Numbered from the stretch's first letter, positions 41,196 through 50,323 are shown. The stretch: 64,000 bases of DNA from Streptomyces capitiformicae (GCF_002214185.1 NZ_CP022161.1:5027476-5091475); one strand, 5' to 3'. The notes: generated by a model from the letters alone, not told the origin. Numbers and translations are program-made.

Positions 41196-41873
41196 ATGTC
41201 TGATGCTGCGCAGCCCACCGCTGCCGAGGTACGCGCCGCCGCCGAGGCGGTCAAGACCGCGCTCGACCGCCATCTCGCGGCGGTCGAGCGGAGGACGGGA
41301 GAGGACGACCCGGCCGTCTACGAGGCGTTCAACGAGCTGGCCGCGGCCGCCGAGGAGTACGACGAATTGCTCTACGACCGCTATGACGAGGTCACTCCCT
41401 TCGAGATCCCCGGCACCGAGGACATGCCGCCGTACACCGGACCCGAGGGACCCAGCGCACTGAGCGTGCTGATCCGCCGGGACTACGCGGTGGTCGAGCC
41501 GCAGCGGTTGCTGGCGCAGGCGCAGCGGGTGGAGGCCGCGGAGGAGCCGTCGGACTCGAACGGGGCGTCCGGCACGGTCCATGGAGCACTGGGTGTGCTG
41601 TTCGGTGAGTTCGAACCGGACGAGATCGCCTCCCGGCACAAGGAGTTCGGCCTGGAGGAGGGCGACTCCACGCTATGGGTGACCGCCGCGGACGACACCG
41701 CCGATCCCGGCGAATGGCTTGAGGCCCCGTTCGACCAGGTCGATCCCCAACGCGTCGTCTGCCGCTTCGACGTCAGCGCCGTCTTCGACGACGAGCCGGA
41801 CGACGACCTGGAGGACGACCTCGACCTCGAACTGGACGAGGAGGAGGACGAGGAACTGAAACCTCGGGCTTAG
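41196..41873 (+). CDS. hypothetical acidic protein
   Basis: 225 aa from the ATG at 41196. There is no ribosome site, and a GATAGCGT -10-like element lies about 14 bp upstream, so the mRNA may be leaderless. The N-terminal helical region (AEVRAAAEAVKTALDRHLAA) precedes a middle domain with GVLFGEFEPDEIASRHKEFG, then a highly acidic Asp/Glu tail (about 30 residues, only weakly structured). No family with known function is recognised. It resembles Streptomyces-conserved hypothetical proteins near the chaplin locus. It is convergent with the RecD2-like gene. Confidence 0.8.
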   Translation: MSDAAQPTAAEVRAAAEAVKTALDRHLAAVERRTGEDDPAVYEAFNELAAAAEEYDELLYDRYDEVTPFEIPGTEDMPPYTGPEGPSALSVLIRRDYAVVEPQRLLAQAQRVEAAEEPSDSNGASGTVHGALGVLFGEFEPDEIASRHKEFGLEEGDSTLWVTAADDTADPGEWLEAPFDQVDPQRVVCRFDVSAVFDDEPDDDLEDDLDLELDEEEDEELKPRA

Positions 41874-41982
41874 CCGCGGGCAGTCGTGCCGCTGGGGCGT
41901 TGGGGGAGGGTGGGCGCAGGCGGCACCTCGTAACCGCCGAGCCGCGGAACCCACCCCCGCCCAGCACCCTCCCCGCAGCAGG

Positions 41983-44151
41983 TCAATCGGAAGACGGCAC
42001 CTGGGCCTTCAACAACGTCGGCAGCCGCGTGGTGCGGGGCTTGGCCGACACCTCGGCGACCGCACGAGGCAGCGCCTGCTCCACACCATGCACGACGGAC
42101 AGGTGCCGCTCCGCACGCCCGAAGGCCGTATACACCCAGGGCCGGCTGAGGGCCTGCGCGGCGTCCCCGGGCAGGACGACGACCACGGCCGGCCACCGGT
42201 GCCCCACGGCCTGGTGCGCGGTCAGGGCCCACCCATGCCGCACGGTCCGCTCCACCCGCTCCTTCGGCACGACAACGGCCGCACCCCCGCACTCCAGGTG
42301 CAGCCCGTCCGCGTCGGCCCCGACCACGCGCCCCGGCGTCGTACGCCCCGGCGCGGGGGAGTAGGCGACGCGGTCGCCCGGGTCGAAGCCGCCGAAGCGC
42401 CCCGGGCCGGGATTCAGCCGCTCCTTGAGCGCGGTGTTGAGCGCCCGCGTCCCGGCCGCGCCCCCATGACCGGGAGTGACCACCTGCACGTCATCGTCGG
42501 GAAGGCCGAAGGCCCGCGGTACGGAGTCCACGACGAGCTGCACGGTCCGGTGCACCGCCTCCCCGGCGTCCCGCACCGGCACGATCACGACCTCCTTGCC
42601 GGGCGCGTCGACCTGGTTCAGCTCCCCGATCCCGATCCCGGAGACGAGTTCGCCGATGGGCCCGGGGTCGGGCGTCCGCGAGGCGACCTGCGGACAGGCG
42701 CGAGCGGCGAGGAGGTCCGCGAAGACTCGGCCGGGCCCGGCGGACCACAGCACACCGGGGTCGCCGCTGAGCACCAGCCGGGCACCGTCGGGCAGCGACT
42801 CGGCGAGCACGGCGGCCGTCTCGACATCGAGCTGCGGCGCGTCCAGGACCACGAGGAGGTCGATGTCCAGCGCACCGTCGGCGTCCCGGCCGGGCCCTTC
42901 CGCACCGGAGAGCAGCCCGGCGACGGTGGCCACGGCGGTGCCGTCGCCCGCCTCGGCGGTGGCGAGGAGGGAGGCGAACCGGAGTCTCCCGTCCGCGCTG
43001 TGCGTCGCCGCGTACGCCCGCAGCCCGAGCGCCCGGGCGGCGGCGATCAGGGCGGCCGGTTCCGCGCGTGCGGCCTCGCCGCCGGTGTGCAGCACGAGCC
43101 CGTGCGTGGCGACGGCGCGGATCAGCTCCGCGGCGGGCCTCGGCGCCGACGCCGCCGCCGAGGCCCAGTCCGTCGGCTCGTCCTTGGGCAGGGAGTTCAT
43201 GACCCGGGCGAGACCGTCGGCGAGGCTCTCCTCGGCGAGGGCGTAACGCTCAAGGCCGATCAGGACGCGCACCGGGCGCTCCTGCTCCGCCTCGTCGTCC
43301 TCGGCATCGCCGGCCGCTGCGGCGGGCGGCGCGTCGTCGAGTGCGTCCTGGAAGACCAGGGCCTCTCCCTCGGCGACGGTGCTCTGGACCGCCGCGTCCG
43401 GGTCGGGAACCGACCGCTGGGCGAGCGCGGCGGCGAGCGCCGGGGCCTCCAGGGCCGTATGCCCGGCGACGGCCGCCTGGTCCAGCAGCCATACGGTGAC
43501 CGCTCGCCCCCGCCGCTCGTCGTCCGGGCCGCACTCCGCGCCGAGGAGTGCCCGGGCGAACCCGTCGGCCTGTTCCGGCCGCACTCCGGGAACCCGCAGC
43601 AACTGCCAGGGATCCTCACGCAGCCGGCCGCCCGCCCCCTCGCCGAGCACCTCGGCGACCTGCGGCACGAGCGCCTCGGGAGCACCGCCCTCGGCCAGCA
43701 CGGCGCGCACGGCCTCGACGGTCTCGCCCGAGGGCGCGGCCGCACCGGCCGGGAGCGCCACAGGCTGCGGCTGCCGCACCGGCTCCGGCGCGGGCCGACG
43801 CGGCGCGGGCTCCGGCTCGCTGAAAACGGTGGCCGCGGGCTTCTGCCCACCCTCCACGGCCCGTACGGCGGCCAGCAGATCCGCGGCCGTACCGCTGAGC
43901 TTGGCCCCGCTCGCGATCGGCCCCTTCTTCTCGGCCTTGCGCCGCTCGATCCGCTCCCGCTCCAGCCGCTGCGCCTCCAACTCGGCCTGCACCTCGGACA
44001 ATTCGGGCGCGGCCTCGGCGTCACCGGACCCGGGAGCGCCCTCCGTCGTCGGGGTCCCAGCGCCCTCGGTCGTCGGGGTCCCGCCGTCGGGGGTCCCGTC
44101 GCCCCGTCCCGCCGGCTCTTCCGGCTCCGTGGTCGCGGGCTCCGTGCTCAC
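41983..44151 (-). CDS. RecD2-like HhH protein with degenerate helicase motifs
   Basis: 722 aa from a GTG that overlaps the aldo/keto reductase stop by 4 bp. A disordered acidic/Pro-rich N-terminus (about 130 residues) is followed by the RecD2-type helix-hairpin-helix region (EVLGEGAGGRLREDPWQLLRVPGV), then a SF1-like core. Motif I, normally GGPGTGKT, reads HTGGEAARAEP. Walker B reads VVLDAPQLD in place of DEAxMVD. Motif III-like GARLVLSGDPGVLWSAGPG and motif V/VI-like WALTAHQAVGHRWPAVVV are retained. The fold is recognisable but ATP binding by the usual P-loop looks lost, so a structural DNA-binding role is more likely than helicase activity. Confidence 0.85.
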   Translation of the reverse strand: MSTEPATTEPEEPAGRGDGTPDGGTPTTEGAGTPTTEGAPGSGDAEAAPELSEVQAELEAQRLERERIERRKAEKKGPIASGAKLSGTAADLLAAVRAVEGGQKPAATVFSEPEPAPRRPAPEPVRQPQPVALPAGAAAPSGETVEAVRAVLAEGGAPEALVPQVAEVLGEGAGGRLREDPWQLLRVPGVRPEQADGFARALLGAECGPDDERRGRAVTVWLLDQAAVAGHTALEAPALAAALAQRSVPDPDAAVQSTVAEGEALVFQDALDDAPPAAAAGDAEDDEAEQERPVRVLIGLERYALAEESLADGLARVMNSLPKDEPTDWASAAASAPRPAAELIRAVATHGLVLHTGGEAARAEPAALIAAARALGLRAYAATHSADGRLRFASLLATAEAGDGTAVATVAGLLSGAEGPGRDADGALDIDLLVVLDAPQLDVETAAVLAESLPDGARLVLSGDPGVLWSAGPGRVFADLLAARACPQVASRTPDPGPIGELVSGIGIGELNQVDAPGKEVVIVPVRDAGEAVHRTVQLVVDSVPRAFGLPDDDVQVVTPGHGGAAGTRALNTALKERLNPGPGRFGGFDPGDRVAYSPAPGRTTPGRVVGADADGLHLECGGAAVVVPKERVERTVRHGWALTAHQAVGHRWPAVVVVLPGDAAQALSRPWVYTAFGRAERHLSVVHGVEQALPRAVAEVSAKPRTTRLPTLLKAQVPSSD

Positions 44152-45143
44152 AGCGTGCTCCAGTCGTGATCGGGATAGTGGTGCACGGGCGCCGACACGT
44201 CGTCGAGCGCCCGGCAGATCTCGTCAGGAAGACTAAGGGTCTCCACTGACAACGCCGCCGTGAGCTGCAGCGCGTTGCGGGCGCCGACGATGGGCGCGGC
44301 GACGCCGGGCCGGTCGCGCACCCAGGCGAGGGCCACCTGGAGCGGGGTCACGGCAAGGCCGTCCGCGGCGGTCTGCACCGCGTCCACGATGCCGGTCGCC
44401 GTGTCGTCGAGGTACGGCGCGACGAACGGCGCCATGTGCTCCGAGCCGCCCCGCGAGTCCGGGGGCGTGCTGTGTCGGTACTTGCCGGTCAGCACCCCAC
44501 GGCCCAGCGGCGAGGACGGCAGCAGACCGACGCCCAGGTCCAGCGCGGCGGGCAGCACCTCGCGCTCGACGCCGCGCTGCAGCAGGGAGTACTCCATCTG
44601 CGTACTGGCCAGGCGGGTGCGTATCCCTGGCGCCGAGAGCTGCCAGGTGGCCGCCTTCGCGAGCTGCCAGCCGCAGAAGTTGGAGACGCCGGCGTAACGC
44701 GCGCGGCCGCTGCTGACGGCCAGGTCGAGGGCCTGCAGCGTTTCGTCCAGCGGGGTTTCGGGATCGAAGGCGTGGATGTGCCAGAGGTCCACGTAGTCCG
44801 TGCCGAGGCGGGCGAGGGAGGCGTCCAGGGCGGCTAGGAGATGGCCGCGGGAGCCGTCGAAGCGGCGGTCGGGGTCCGGGACGCTGCCGGCCTTGGTGGA
44901 GATGACCAGGTCGCGGCGGGGCACGAGACCGTCCATCAACTGCCCGAGCAGATACTCGGCCTCCCCGTCGCCGTACACGTCCGCCGTGTCGACGAGGGTG
45001 CCGCCCGCCTCCCAGAACACCTTCAACATGTCCGCGGCGTCGTGCTCGTCCGTGTCGCGGCCCCACGTCAGGGTGCCGAGCCCGATCCGGGACACACGCA
45101 GGCCGGTACGGCCGAGATGCCTCTGCTCCATGAACGCCGACAT
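44148..45143 (-). CDS. aldo/keto reductase
   Basis: 331 aa (or 327 from 45131). A (beta/alpha)8 NAD(P)H-dependent oxidoreductase with the tetrad Asp/Tyr in DTADVYGDGEAE, Lys in ISTKAG and His in DLWHIHAFD. The cofactor end is PIVGARNALQL. It reduces aldehydes or ketones; substrate unknown. Its stop codon overlaps the start of the RecD2-like gene (GTGA), although the functional link is not obvious. Confidence 0.92.
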   Translation of the reverse strand: MSAFMEQRHLGRTGLRVSRIGLGTLTWGRDTDEHDAADMLKVFWEAGGTLVDTADVYGDGEAEYLLGQLMDGLVPRRDLVISTKAGSVPDPDRRFDGSRGHLLAALDASLARLGTDYVDLWHIHAFDPETPLDETLQALDLAVSSGRARYAGVSNFCGWQLAKAATWQLSAPGIRTRLASTQMEYSLLQRGVEREVLPAALDLGVGLLPSSPLGRGVLTGKYRHSTPPDSRGGSEHMAPFVAPYLDDTATGIVDAVQTAADGLAVTPLQVALAWVRDRPGVAAPIVGARNALQLTAALSVETLSLPDEICRALDDVSAPVHHYPDHDWSTL

Positions 45144-45345
45144 TACTGTCCAGAGTTCGCCACGGGGGTGCCTGTGGATAACCGATTTCTGCGGTCAGTG
45201 AGTACGTGCGGGGCGCTCATGGTCGATCGCCCACTCACCCGCGGTCGCCCGACCACCGCACCACCCGAGCTCCAAGGCGGCGGTCTGCCGGTAGGGTCGG
45301 CCACACAAGGGACGTTACTGATCGGTAAGGGGAAGGCTGGTCTAT

Positions 45346-46401
45346 ATGAAGCTCGGGATCAACCTCGGGTACTGGGGTGCCGGAATGGACGGGGACAATC
45401 TGGCCGTGGCCCAGGAGGCCGACCGGCTGGGATACGCCGTGTGCTGGGCCGCGGAGGCGTACGGCTCGGACGCGGCGACCGTGCTCAGCTGGGTCGCCGC
45501 CAAGACCGAGCGCATCGACGTGGGTTCGGCCATCTTCCAGATCCCGGCCCGCCAGCCCGCGATGACCGCCATGACCGCCGCGACGCTGGACTCGCTCTCC
45601 GGCGGCCGCTTCCGGCTCGGCCTCGGCGTCTCGGGGCCGCAGGTCTCCGAGGGCTGGTACGGGGTCAAGTTCGACAAGCCGCTCGCCCGCACCCGCGAGT
45701 ACGTCGAGATCGTCCGCAAGGCGATGACCAGGGAACGGCTGTCGCACGACGGCGAGCACTGGACGCTGCCGCTGCCCGGCGGGCCCGGCAAGCCGCTGAA
45801 GCTCACCGTGCACCCCACCCGCGAGCACATCCCGCTGTACATCGCGGCGATCGGCCCGAAGAACCTGGAGCAGACCGGCGAGATCGCCGACGGCGCCCTG
45901 CTCATCTTCCCCTCCGCCGAGCACCTCGAAGACACCGCGATCAAGTACCTCCGCGTCGGCCGCGAGAAAGCCGGCAAGACCCTCGACGGCTTCGACGTCT
46001 GCCCGACGCTGCCGCTCGCCGTCGGCGACGACAAGGACGTCACGACGCTCGCCGACACTTTCCGGCCGTACACCGCGCTGTACGTCGGCGGCATGGGCAG
46101 CCGCAAGCAGAACTTCTACAACCAGCTCGCCCAGCGCATGGGCTACGAGAAGGAGGCCGCCGAGATCCAGGACAAGTACCTGGCCGGTGACAAGGCCGGG
46201 GCCGCGGCCGCCATCCCGCACGAGCTGATCGACCAGACGACGCTGCTCGGTTCCGTGGAGCGCATCGCCGACCGGATGAAGGCGTACGCCGAGGCCGGTG
46301 TCACCACCCTCACGCTGGCCCCGGCCGGCTTCACGCTGGAGGAGCGGGTCGCCTCGCTCCGGGCCGGTTCCGAGGCCCTGGAGCGGGCCGGACTCGCGTA
46401 A
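45346..46401 (+). CDS. LLM class F420-dependent oxidoreductase
   Basis: 351 aa. It has a luciferase-like TIM barrel starting MKLGINLGYWGAGMDGDNLA, with LDSLSGGRFRLGLGVSGPQV, PLYIAAIGPKNLEQTGEIAD and YVGGMGSRKQNFYN. The N-terminal motif and length match actinobacterial F420-dependent (rather than FMN) enzymes, so it probably uses coenzyme F420H2 for reductions. It is monocistronic, followed by a hairpin and repeat copy C. Confidence 0.9.
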   Translation: MKLGINLGYWGAGMDGDNLAVAQEADRLGYAVCWAAEAYGSDAATVLSWVAAKTERIDVGSAIFQIPARQPAMTAMTAATLDSLSGGRFRLGLGVSGPQVSEGWYGVKFDKPLARTREYVEIVRKAMTRERLSHDGEHWTLPLPGGPGKPLKLTVHPTREHIPLYIAAIGPKNLEQTGEIADGALLIFPSAEHLEDTAIKYLRVGREKAGKTLDGFDVCPTLPLAVGDDKDVTTLADTFRPYTALYVGGMGSRKQNFYNQLAQRMGYEKEAAEIQDKYLAGDKAGAAAAIPHELIDQTTLLGSVERIADRMKAYAEAGVTTLTLAPAGFTLEERVASLRAGSEALERAGLA

Positions 46402-46410
46402 CGGGACGGC

Positions 46411-46445
46411 ACAGGCCCTGCGGGATCCGGCGAAGCAGGGCCTGT
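46411..46445. terminator. hairpin after the LLM gene, sharing one arm with repeat copy C
   Basis: ACAGGCCCTGC (46411-46421) pairs with GCAGGGCCTGT (46435-46445). The right arm is also the left terminus of repeat copy C, and the left arm resembles an extra, inverted copy of that terminus. Confidence 0.55.
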
Positions 46446-46706
46446 CGTCAAATTCCCGTCTGCCCCGCGACGCCTGGCATGCTCCCCCACTCTCGGCTTC
46501 TCCTTCATTCTCGGCTTCTCCCCCACTCTCGGCTTCGCTCGAGCGGGAGGGGCCCCATGAGCGGGAGGGGCCCCACCGCCGCACCGGGCGAAAGCCCAAG
46601 TACATCCAGTCCATCTACGGGGCCTTCCGCCCGGCACGCCGAGAGCACGCACCAGACGCCGCGGGGCCGCCCTTCGGGCGACGACGGGAATTTGACGACA
46701 GGCCCT
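46437..46706. mobile_element. MITE-like repeat, copy C (270 bp, 24-bp perfect terminal inverted repeats)
   Basis: The left end (46437-46460, beginning AGGGCCTGTCGTCAAATTCC) is exactly complementary to the right end (46683-46706). The interior matches copy A in order: CGACGCC..GGCATGCTC, three CTCTCGGCTTC-type tandem units, GAGCGGGAGGGGCCCCATGAGC, and the core GCACCGGGCGAAAGCCC ... CTTCCGCCCGGCACGCC. It occupies much of the 498-bp gap between the LLM gene and the ferritin-like gene. The remaining 190 bp is that gene's promoter region. Confidence 0.85.
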
Positions 46707-46899
46707 ACGGCCGTGGTGGGGGCTCGGGGGTCTTCCCCGCCACGGCCGTCACGGGGGACAACGCGGCACCGGCCCGTTCGGTTACGCGCCCGCGGAGCCC
46801 GCCGTCCTTCGTTTGGCGGATTTGTCCGACACAGCTGTTGCCGGGCTCCTGGCACCCCATTTGACTCGTTTTGCAGGGTCCTGCAGAGAGGTGCCTCAC

Positions 46900-47688
46900 A
46901 TGCTTTCGGCCAAGAGTCTGTTCCAGGAAATCGTCGACAACGACGAGTCGTTCCGACTGTTCTGCTCCATCGCCGCCAGCGGGGAGAAACAGGGCGGCTG
47001 GGAGAACGCGCGCATCGCCGCGCTCGTCCCGCAGAGCGAGCGCGCACTCGCGCCCAAGATCACCCGGCACGGCGCCGACGAGGACAAACACGGGCGGATC
47101 TTCAACGCCCTCATGAAGAAGCGTGGCCTCCAGCCCATGGAGGTCCCGCCCGAGACCGACTACACCATGCTCCTGGAGCGCCACGGCATCGGCCTCGCAC
47201 ACGACAAGCTGAAGGCCGACCAGCCGCTCACGGTGCGGGACATCATCGTCTACCTGTCCCACAGCCGGGTCACCGAACAGCGGGCCGCCGACCAGATGGT
47301 GATGCTCCGCAAGCACTTCGCGAGCCACCCCGAGATCGGCAAGGCCGTCCGGATGATCTCCGACGACGAGGACAACCACCTCGCGTACACCCACGAGGAA
47401 CTGCTGCGCTTCGCCGCCGCCGGGCATGGCCGCCTCATCCAGCGGACGCTCCGCGAGTGCGCCCTCGCGGAGATCGGCATCTACCGGGACGTCAGCCTCG
47501 CCGTGATGGACCACATGGGGCGCATCCTCGGCTGGCCGAAGGCCAAGGCGGCCGTCCTCGCCGCCGGTATCCGCGCCATGTACGCCTACGAGCGGGCCTT
47601 CGGCTGGCGCCGCATGGTCACCCTGTCGATGCCGGAACGCCGCGACGCCCTGGGCGGCCCGGCGACGACGGCACCCGAGTTCGCCTGA
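46900..47688 (+). CDS. ferritin-like domain protein, probable di-iron four-helix bundle
   Basis: 262 aa from the ATG at 46900 with AGAGGTG upstream. Two helix pairs carry acidic/His clusters suited to a di-iron site: WENARIAALVPQSE with HGADEDKHGRIFN, and LSHSRVTEQRAADQM with ISDDEDNHLAYTHEE. This E...ExxH pattern is that of ferritin-like oxygenases or oxidases. The C-terminal part (YERAFGWRRMVTLSMPERRD) is Streptomyces-specific. No ferroxidase role can be assigned; an oxidase or desaturase-like activity is equally possible. Confidence 0.8.
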   Translation: MLSAKSLFQEIVDNDESFRLFCSIAASGEKQGGWENARIAALVPQSERALAPKITRHGADEDKHGRIFNALMKKRGLQPMEVPPETDYTMLLERHGIGLAHDKLKADQPLTVRDIIVYLSHSRVTEQRAADQMVMLRKHFASHPEIGKAVRMISDDEDNHLAYTHEELLRFAAAGHGRLIQRTLRECALAEIGIYRDVSLAVMDHMGRILGWPKAKAAVLAAGIRAMYAYERAFGWRRMVTLSMPERRDALGGPATTAPEFA

Positions 47689-47715
47689 ACCCCCGCCCGC
47701 ACCCCGACCGTCCTT

Positions 47716-47753
47716 ACGCGCGCGTGCGGCCGAACACCGCCGCACGCGCGCGT
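47716..47753. terminator. perfect 15-bp-stem bidirectional terminator
   Basis: ACGCGCGCGTGCGGC (47716-47730) pairs with GCCGCACGCGCGCGT (47739-47753), between the convergent ferritin-like and corA genes. Confidence 0.8.
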
Positions 47754-47775
47754 GCGGGGGCATTCAGAACACCCC

Positions 47776-48771
47776 CTAGAGCCACCCCCGCCGCTTGAAG
47801 AGCCGGTACACCAACACCTCCGCCACGGCCATCAGCGCGACCAGCGCCGGATACGACCACACCCAGCGCAACTCGGGCATGTGCTCGAAGTTCATGCCGT
47901 AGACCCCGGCGACCATCGTCGGGATCGCCGCCATGGCCGCCCACGCGGAGATCTTCCGCATGTCGTCGTTCTGTCGCACACTCATCTGGGCCAGATGCGC
48001 CGAGAGGATGTCCGACACCAGCCGGTCCAGGCCCTCGACGGACTCGTTCACCCGGGTGAGGTGGTCGTTGACGTCGCGGAAGAACGGCCGGGCCTTCTCG
48101 TCGACGAAGGGCACCGCGGTGCTGTGGTTGCCCGTGCCGGAGAGGCGGACGAGCGGTGCGGCGAGCGGGCCGGTGGCGCGGCGGAACTCCAGCACCTGGC
48201 GTTTGAAGGTGTAGATCCTGGACGCCGTGTTCCGTGAACCGCCGACGTCCGGGGAGAAGACCTCCGCCTCCAGCTCCTCCAGGTCGGTCTGGAGCTCGGT
48301 CGCCACGTCCAGGTAGTGGTCGACGGCGGCGTCGGTGATCGCGTACAGCACGGACGTCGGCCCCTCGCCCAGCAGTTCCGGCTCCCGCTCCAGACGGCGG
48401 CGTACGAGACCCAGGGGCGAGCCCTCGCCGTGGCGGACGGTCACCACGAACGAGTCGCCGAGGAAGACCATGATCTCGCCGGTGGTCACGGTGTCACCGG
48501 CCGGCTCGTACACCACCGGTTTGATGACCATGAACAGCGAGTCCTCGTACACCTCCAGCTTGGGCCGCTGGTGGGCCTTCAGAGCGTCCTCGACGGCCAG
48601 CGGATGCAGCGCGAACTCCTCGGTGACCAGGGCGAACTCCTTCTCCGTCGGCTCGTGCAGCCCGATCCACACGAAGCCGCCGGACGCACGGGCGGTGGCC
48701 AGGGCGTCGGAAAGGTCGTCGGGGCCCTCGGTGCGATGGCCGTCGCGGTAGACGGCGCAGTCGACGATCAC
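47776..48771 (-). CDS. corA: CorA-type magnesium/cobalt transporter
   Basis: 331 aa from the GTG at 48771 (GAAAGGAA upstream). It has a large cytosolic N-terminal domain, a long helix (DHLTRVNESVEGLDRLVSDI), and two C-terminal membrane helices. The first ends in the selectivity motif YGMNFEHMPELRW and the second is YPALVALMAVAEVLVYRLF. It forms a pentameric channel for Mg2+. It is divergent from the histidine phosphatase gene, with a REP element in between. Confidence 0.93.
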   Translation of the reverse strand: MIVDCAVYRDGHRTEGPDDLSDALATARASGGFVWIGLHEPTEKEFALVTEEFALHPLAVEDALKAHQRPKLEVYEDSLFMVIKPVVYEPAGDTVTTGEIMVFLGDSFVVTVRHGEGSPLGLVRRRLEREPELLGEGPTSVLYAITDAAVDHYLDVATELQTDLEELEAEVFSPDVGGSRNTASRIYTFKRQVLEFRRATGPLAAPLVRLSGTGNHSTAVPFVDEKARPFFRDVNDHLTRVNESVEGLDRLVSDILSAHLAQMSVRQNDDMRKISAWAAMAAIPTMVAGVYGMNFEHMPELRWVWSYPALVALMAVAEVLVYRLFKRRGWL

Positions 48772-48825
48772 GGGAGATTCCTTTCTCCGGTCTCCGGGAG
48801 CGTCCTTCCGCCCCCCGGCGCGGTA

Positions 48826-48900
48826 CCGCGCCCCAAAGGGGCGCGGGGCTCTGCCGATATGCGGCTCCGCCGCGTGGGCGCGACCGGCCCCCACCGGCCC
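48826..48900. repeat. REP-like element in the corA/phosphatase divergent region
   Basis: The hairpin CCGCGCCCC-AAA-GGGGCGCGG (48826-48846) is followed by GGCTCTGCCGATATGCGGCT, then CCGCCGCGTGGGCGCGACC. The latter block is also in the repeats at 18974 and 51147. Unlike the others it lies upstream of both flanking genes, so it is not simply a terminator. Confidence 0.65.
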
Positions 48901-48946
48901 GCAGGTTCATCACTGCGCCTCCAGCGGAGCGCCTACGCTGGGCCGC

Positions 48947-49633
48947 ATGCCCACGTTGATCCTTGTCCGGCACGGACGTTCCACCGCCAACACCGAGGGA
49001 GTGCTCGCCGGCTGGACGCCCGGTGTCGCGCTCGACGAGCGCGGCGCCGCGCAGGCCGCGGCGCTGCCCGGCCGCCTCGCCGGGCTGCCGATAGCCGAGG
49101 TCGTCACCAGCCCGCTGCAGCGCTGCCAGGAAACGCTCCGTCCCCTCCTCGATGCCCGGCCCGAGCTCAGCCCGCACACCGACGAACGCATCGGCGAATG
49201 CCATTACGGCGACTGGTCCGGCCGCAAGCTCGCCGAACTGAAGGACGAGCCGCTGATGGAGGTCGTACAGGCGCATCCGACGGCGGCCGAGTTCCCCGGT
49301 GGTGAGTCGATGCGGGCCATGCAGCACCGGGCCGCCGAGGCCGTACGGGAGTGGAACGCGCGCGTGGAGCGCGAGCACGGGGCCGACGCCGTGTATCTGA
49401 TGTGCTCGCACGGCGACGTCATCAAGTCGCTCGTCGCGGACGCACTCGGACTTCATCTGGACCTCTTCCAGCGGATCGCCGTCGAACCGTGTTCCATCAC
49501 CGCGATCCGTTACACACGCCTGAGGCCGTTTCTCGTCCGTCTCGGCGACACCGGGGACTTCTCGTCCCTGGCGCCGCGCGAGGAGCCCCCGAGCGGTGAC
49601 GCGACCATCGGGGGCGGTGCGGGGGCACCGTGA
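48947..49633 (+). CDS. histidine phosphatase family protein (MSMEG_4193-type phosphomutase-like)
   Basis: 228 aa. It has the RHG catalytic motif near the N-terminus (LILVRHGRSTANTEG), an Arg in SPLQRCQETL, the acid Glu in ERIGECHYGDWSG and the second His in MCSHGDVIKS. It is cytosolic. The family is often annotated as phosphoglycerate mutase but has broad phosphatase activity. It is first in a short run of codirectional genes (this gene, DUF3090, SCO1664 family). Confidence 0.9.
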   Translation: MPTLILVRHGRSTANTEGVLAGWTPGVALDERGAAQAAALPGRLAGLPIAEVVTSPLQRCQETLRPLLDARPELSPHTDERIGECHYGDWSGRKLAELKDEPLMEVVQAHPTAAEFPGGESMRAMQHRAAEAVREWNARVEREHGADAVYLMCSHGDVIKSLVADALGLHLDLFQRIAVEPCSITAIRYTRLRPFLVRLGDTGDFSSLAPREEPPSGDATIGGGAGAP

Positions 49634-49732
49634 TCGTCAACCGCAGTAGGGTGAAGCGGTCGCGGGCGGCACGCTGAACCACTCAGCCGCCGACGCGGCC
49701 GGTCCCGACGTCGATTCCAATGGAGACAGGAC

Positions 49733-50323
49733 GTGTCCCGTCAGGTGTTCCTCTACGACCCCCCGGACCGCTTCGTGGCCGGTACGGTCGGGCTGCCCGG
49801 GCGCCGGACCTTCTTCCTGCAGGCCACCGCAGGACAACGCGTCACCAGCGTGTCCCTGGAGAAGACCCAGGTCGCCGCGCTCGCCGAACGCATGGACGAA
49901 CTGCTGGACGAGGTCGTACGGCGCAGCGGCGGCAGCGCCTCGGTGCCCGCCGTCGCGCCCACCGAGGTGGCGGACACGGCGCCGCTCGACACTCCCATCG
50001 AGGAGGAGTTCCGGGTCGGCACCATGGCGCTGGCCTGGGACGGCGACGAGCAGCGCATGATCGTCGAGGCCCAGGCCCTGGTCGAGCTGGACGCCGACTC
50101 CGAGGAGGACCTCGCCGAGGCGGAGGAGCGGATGCTCCAGGACGAGGAGAACGGTCCGCCGATGCTACGCGTCCGCCTCACCGGCGCGCAGGCCCGGGCC
50201 TTCGCCAAGCGCGCCCTCGACGTCGTCAACGCGGGGCGGCCGCCGTGCCCCCTGTGCAGCCTGCCGCTCGACCCGGAGGGACACGTATGTCCGCGCCAGA
50301 ACGGATACCGCCGCGGGGCCTGA
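49733..50323 (+). CDS. DUF3090 family protein
   Basis: 196 aa from a GTG. N-terminal FLYDPPDRFVAGTVGLPGRRTFFLQA is the family signature. A negatively charged middle follows, then GNTGARAFAKRALDVV-like helices (here LTGAQARAFAKRALDVVNA). The C-terminal zinc-ribbon-like tail CPLCSLPLDPEGHVCPRQNGY resembles DUF3090 zinc-finger proteins. Function unknown. The next gene starts inside its 3' end. Confidence 0.9.
   Translation: MSRQVFLYDPPDRFVAGTVGLPGRRTFFLQATAGQRVTSVSLEKTQVAALAERMDELLDEVVRRSGGSASVPAVAPTEVADTAPLDTPIEEEFRVGTMALAWDGDEQRMIVEAQALVELDADSEEDLAEAEERMLQDEENGPPMLRVRLTGAQARAFAKRALDVVNAGRPPCPLCSLPLDPEGHVCPRQNGYRRGA

Noticed and set aside
41983..44151. Active ATP-dependent RecD helicase
   Set aside because: The P-loop Lys and the Walker B Glu are missing by eye, so the enzymatic label is not supported.
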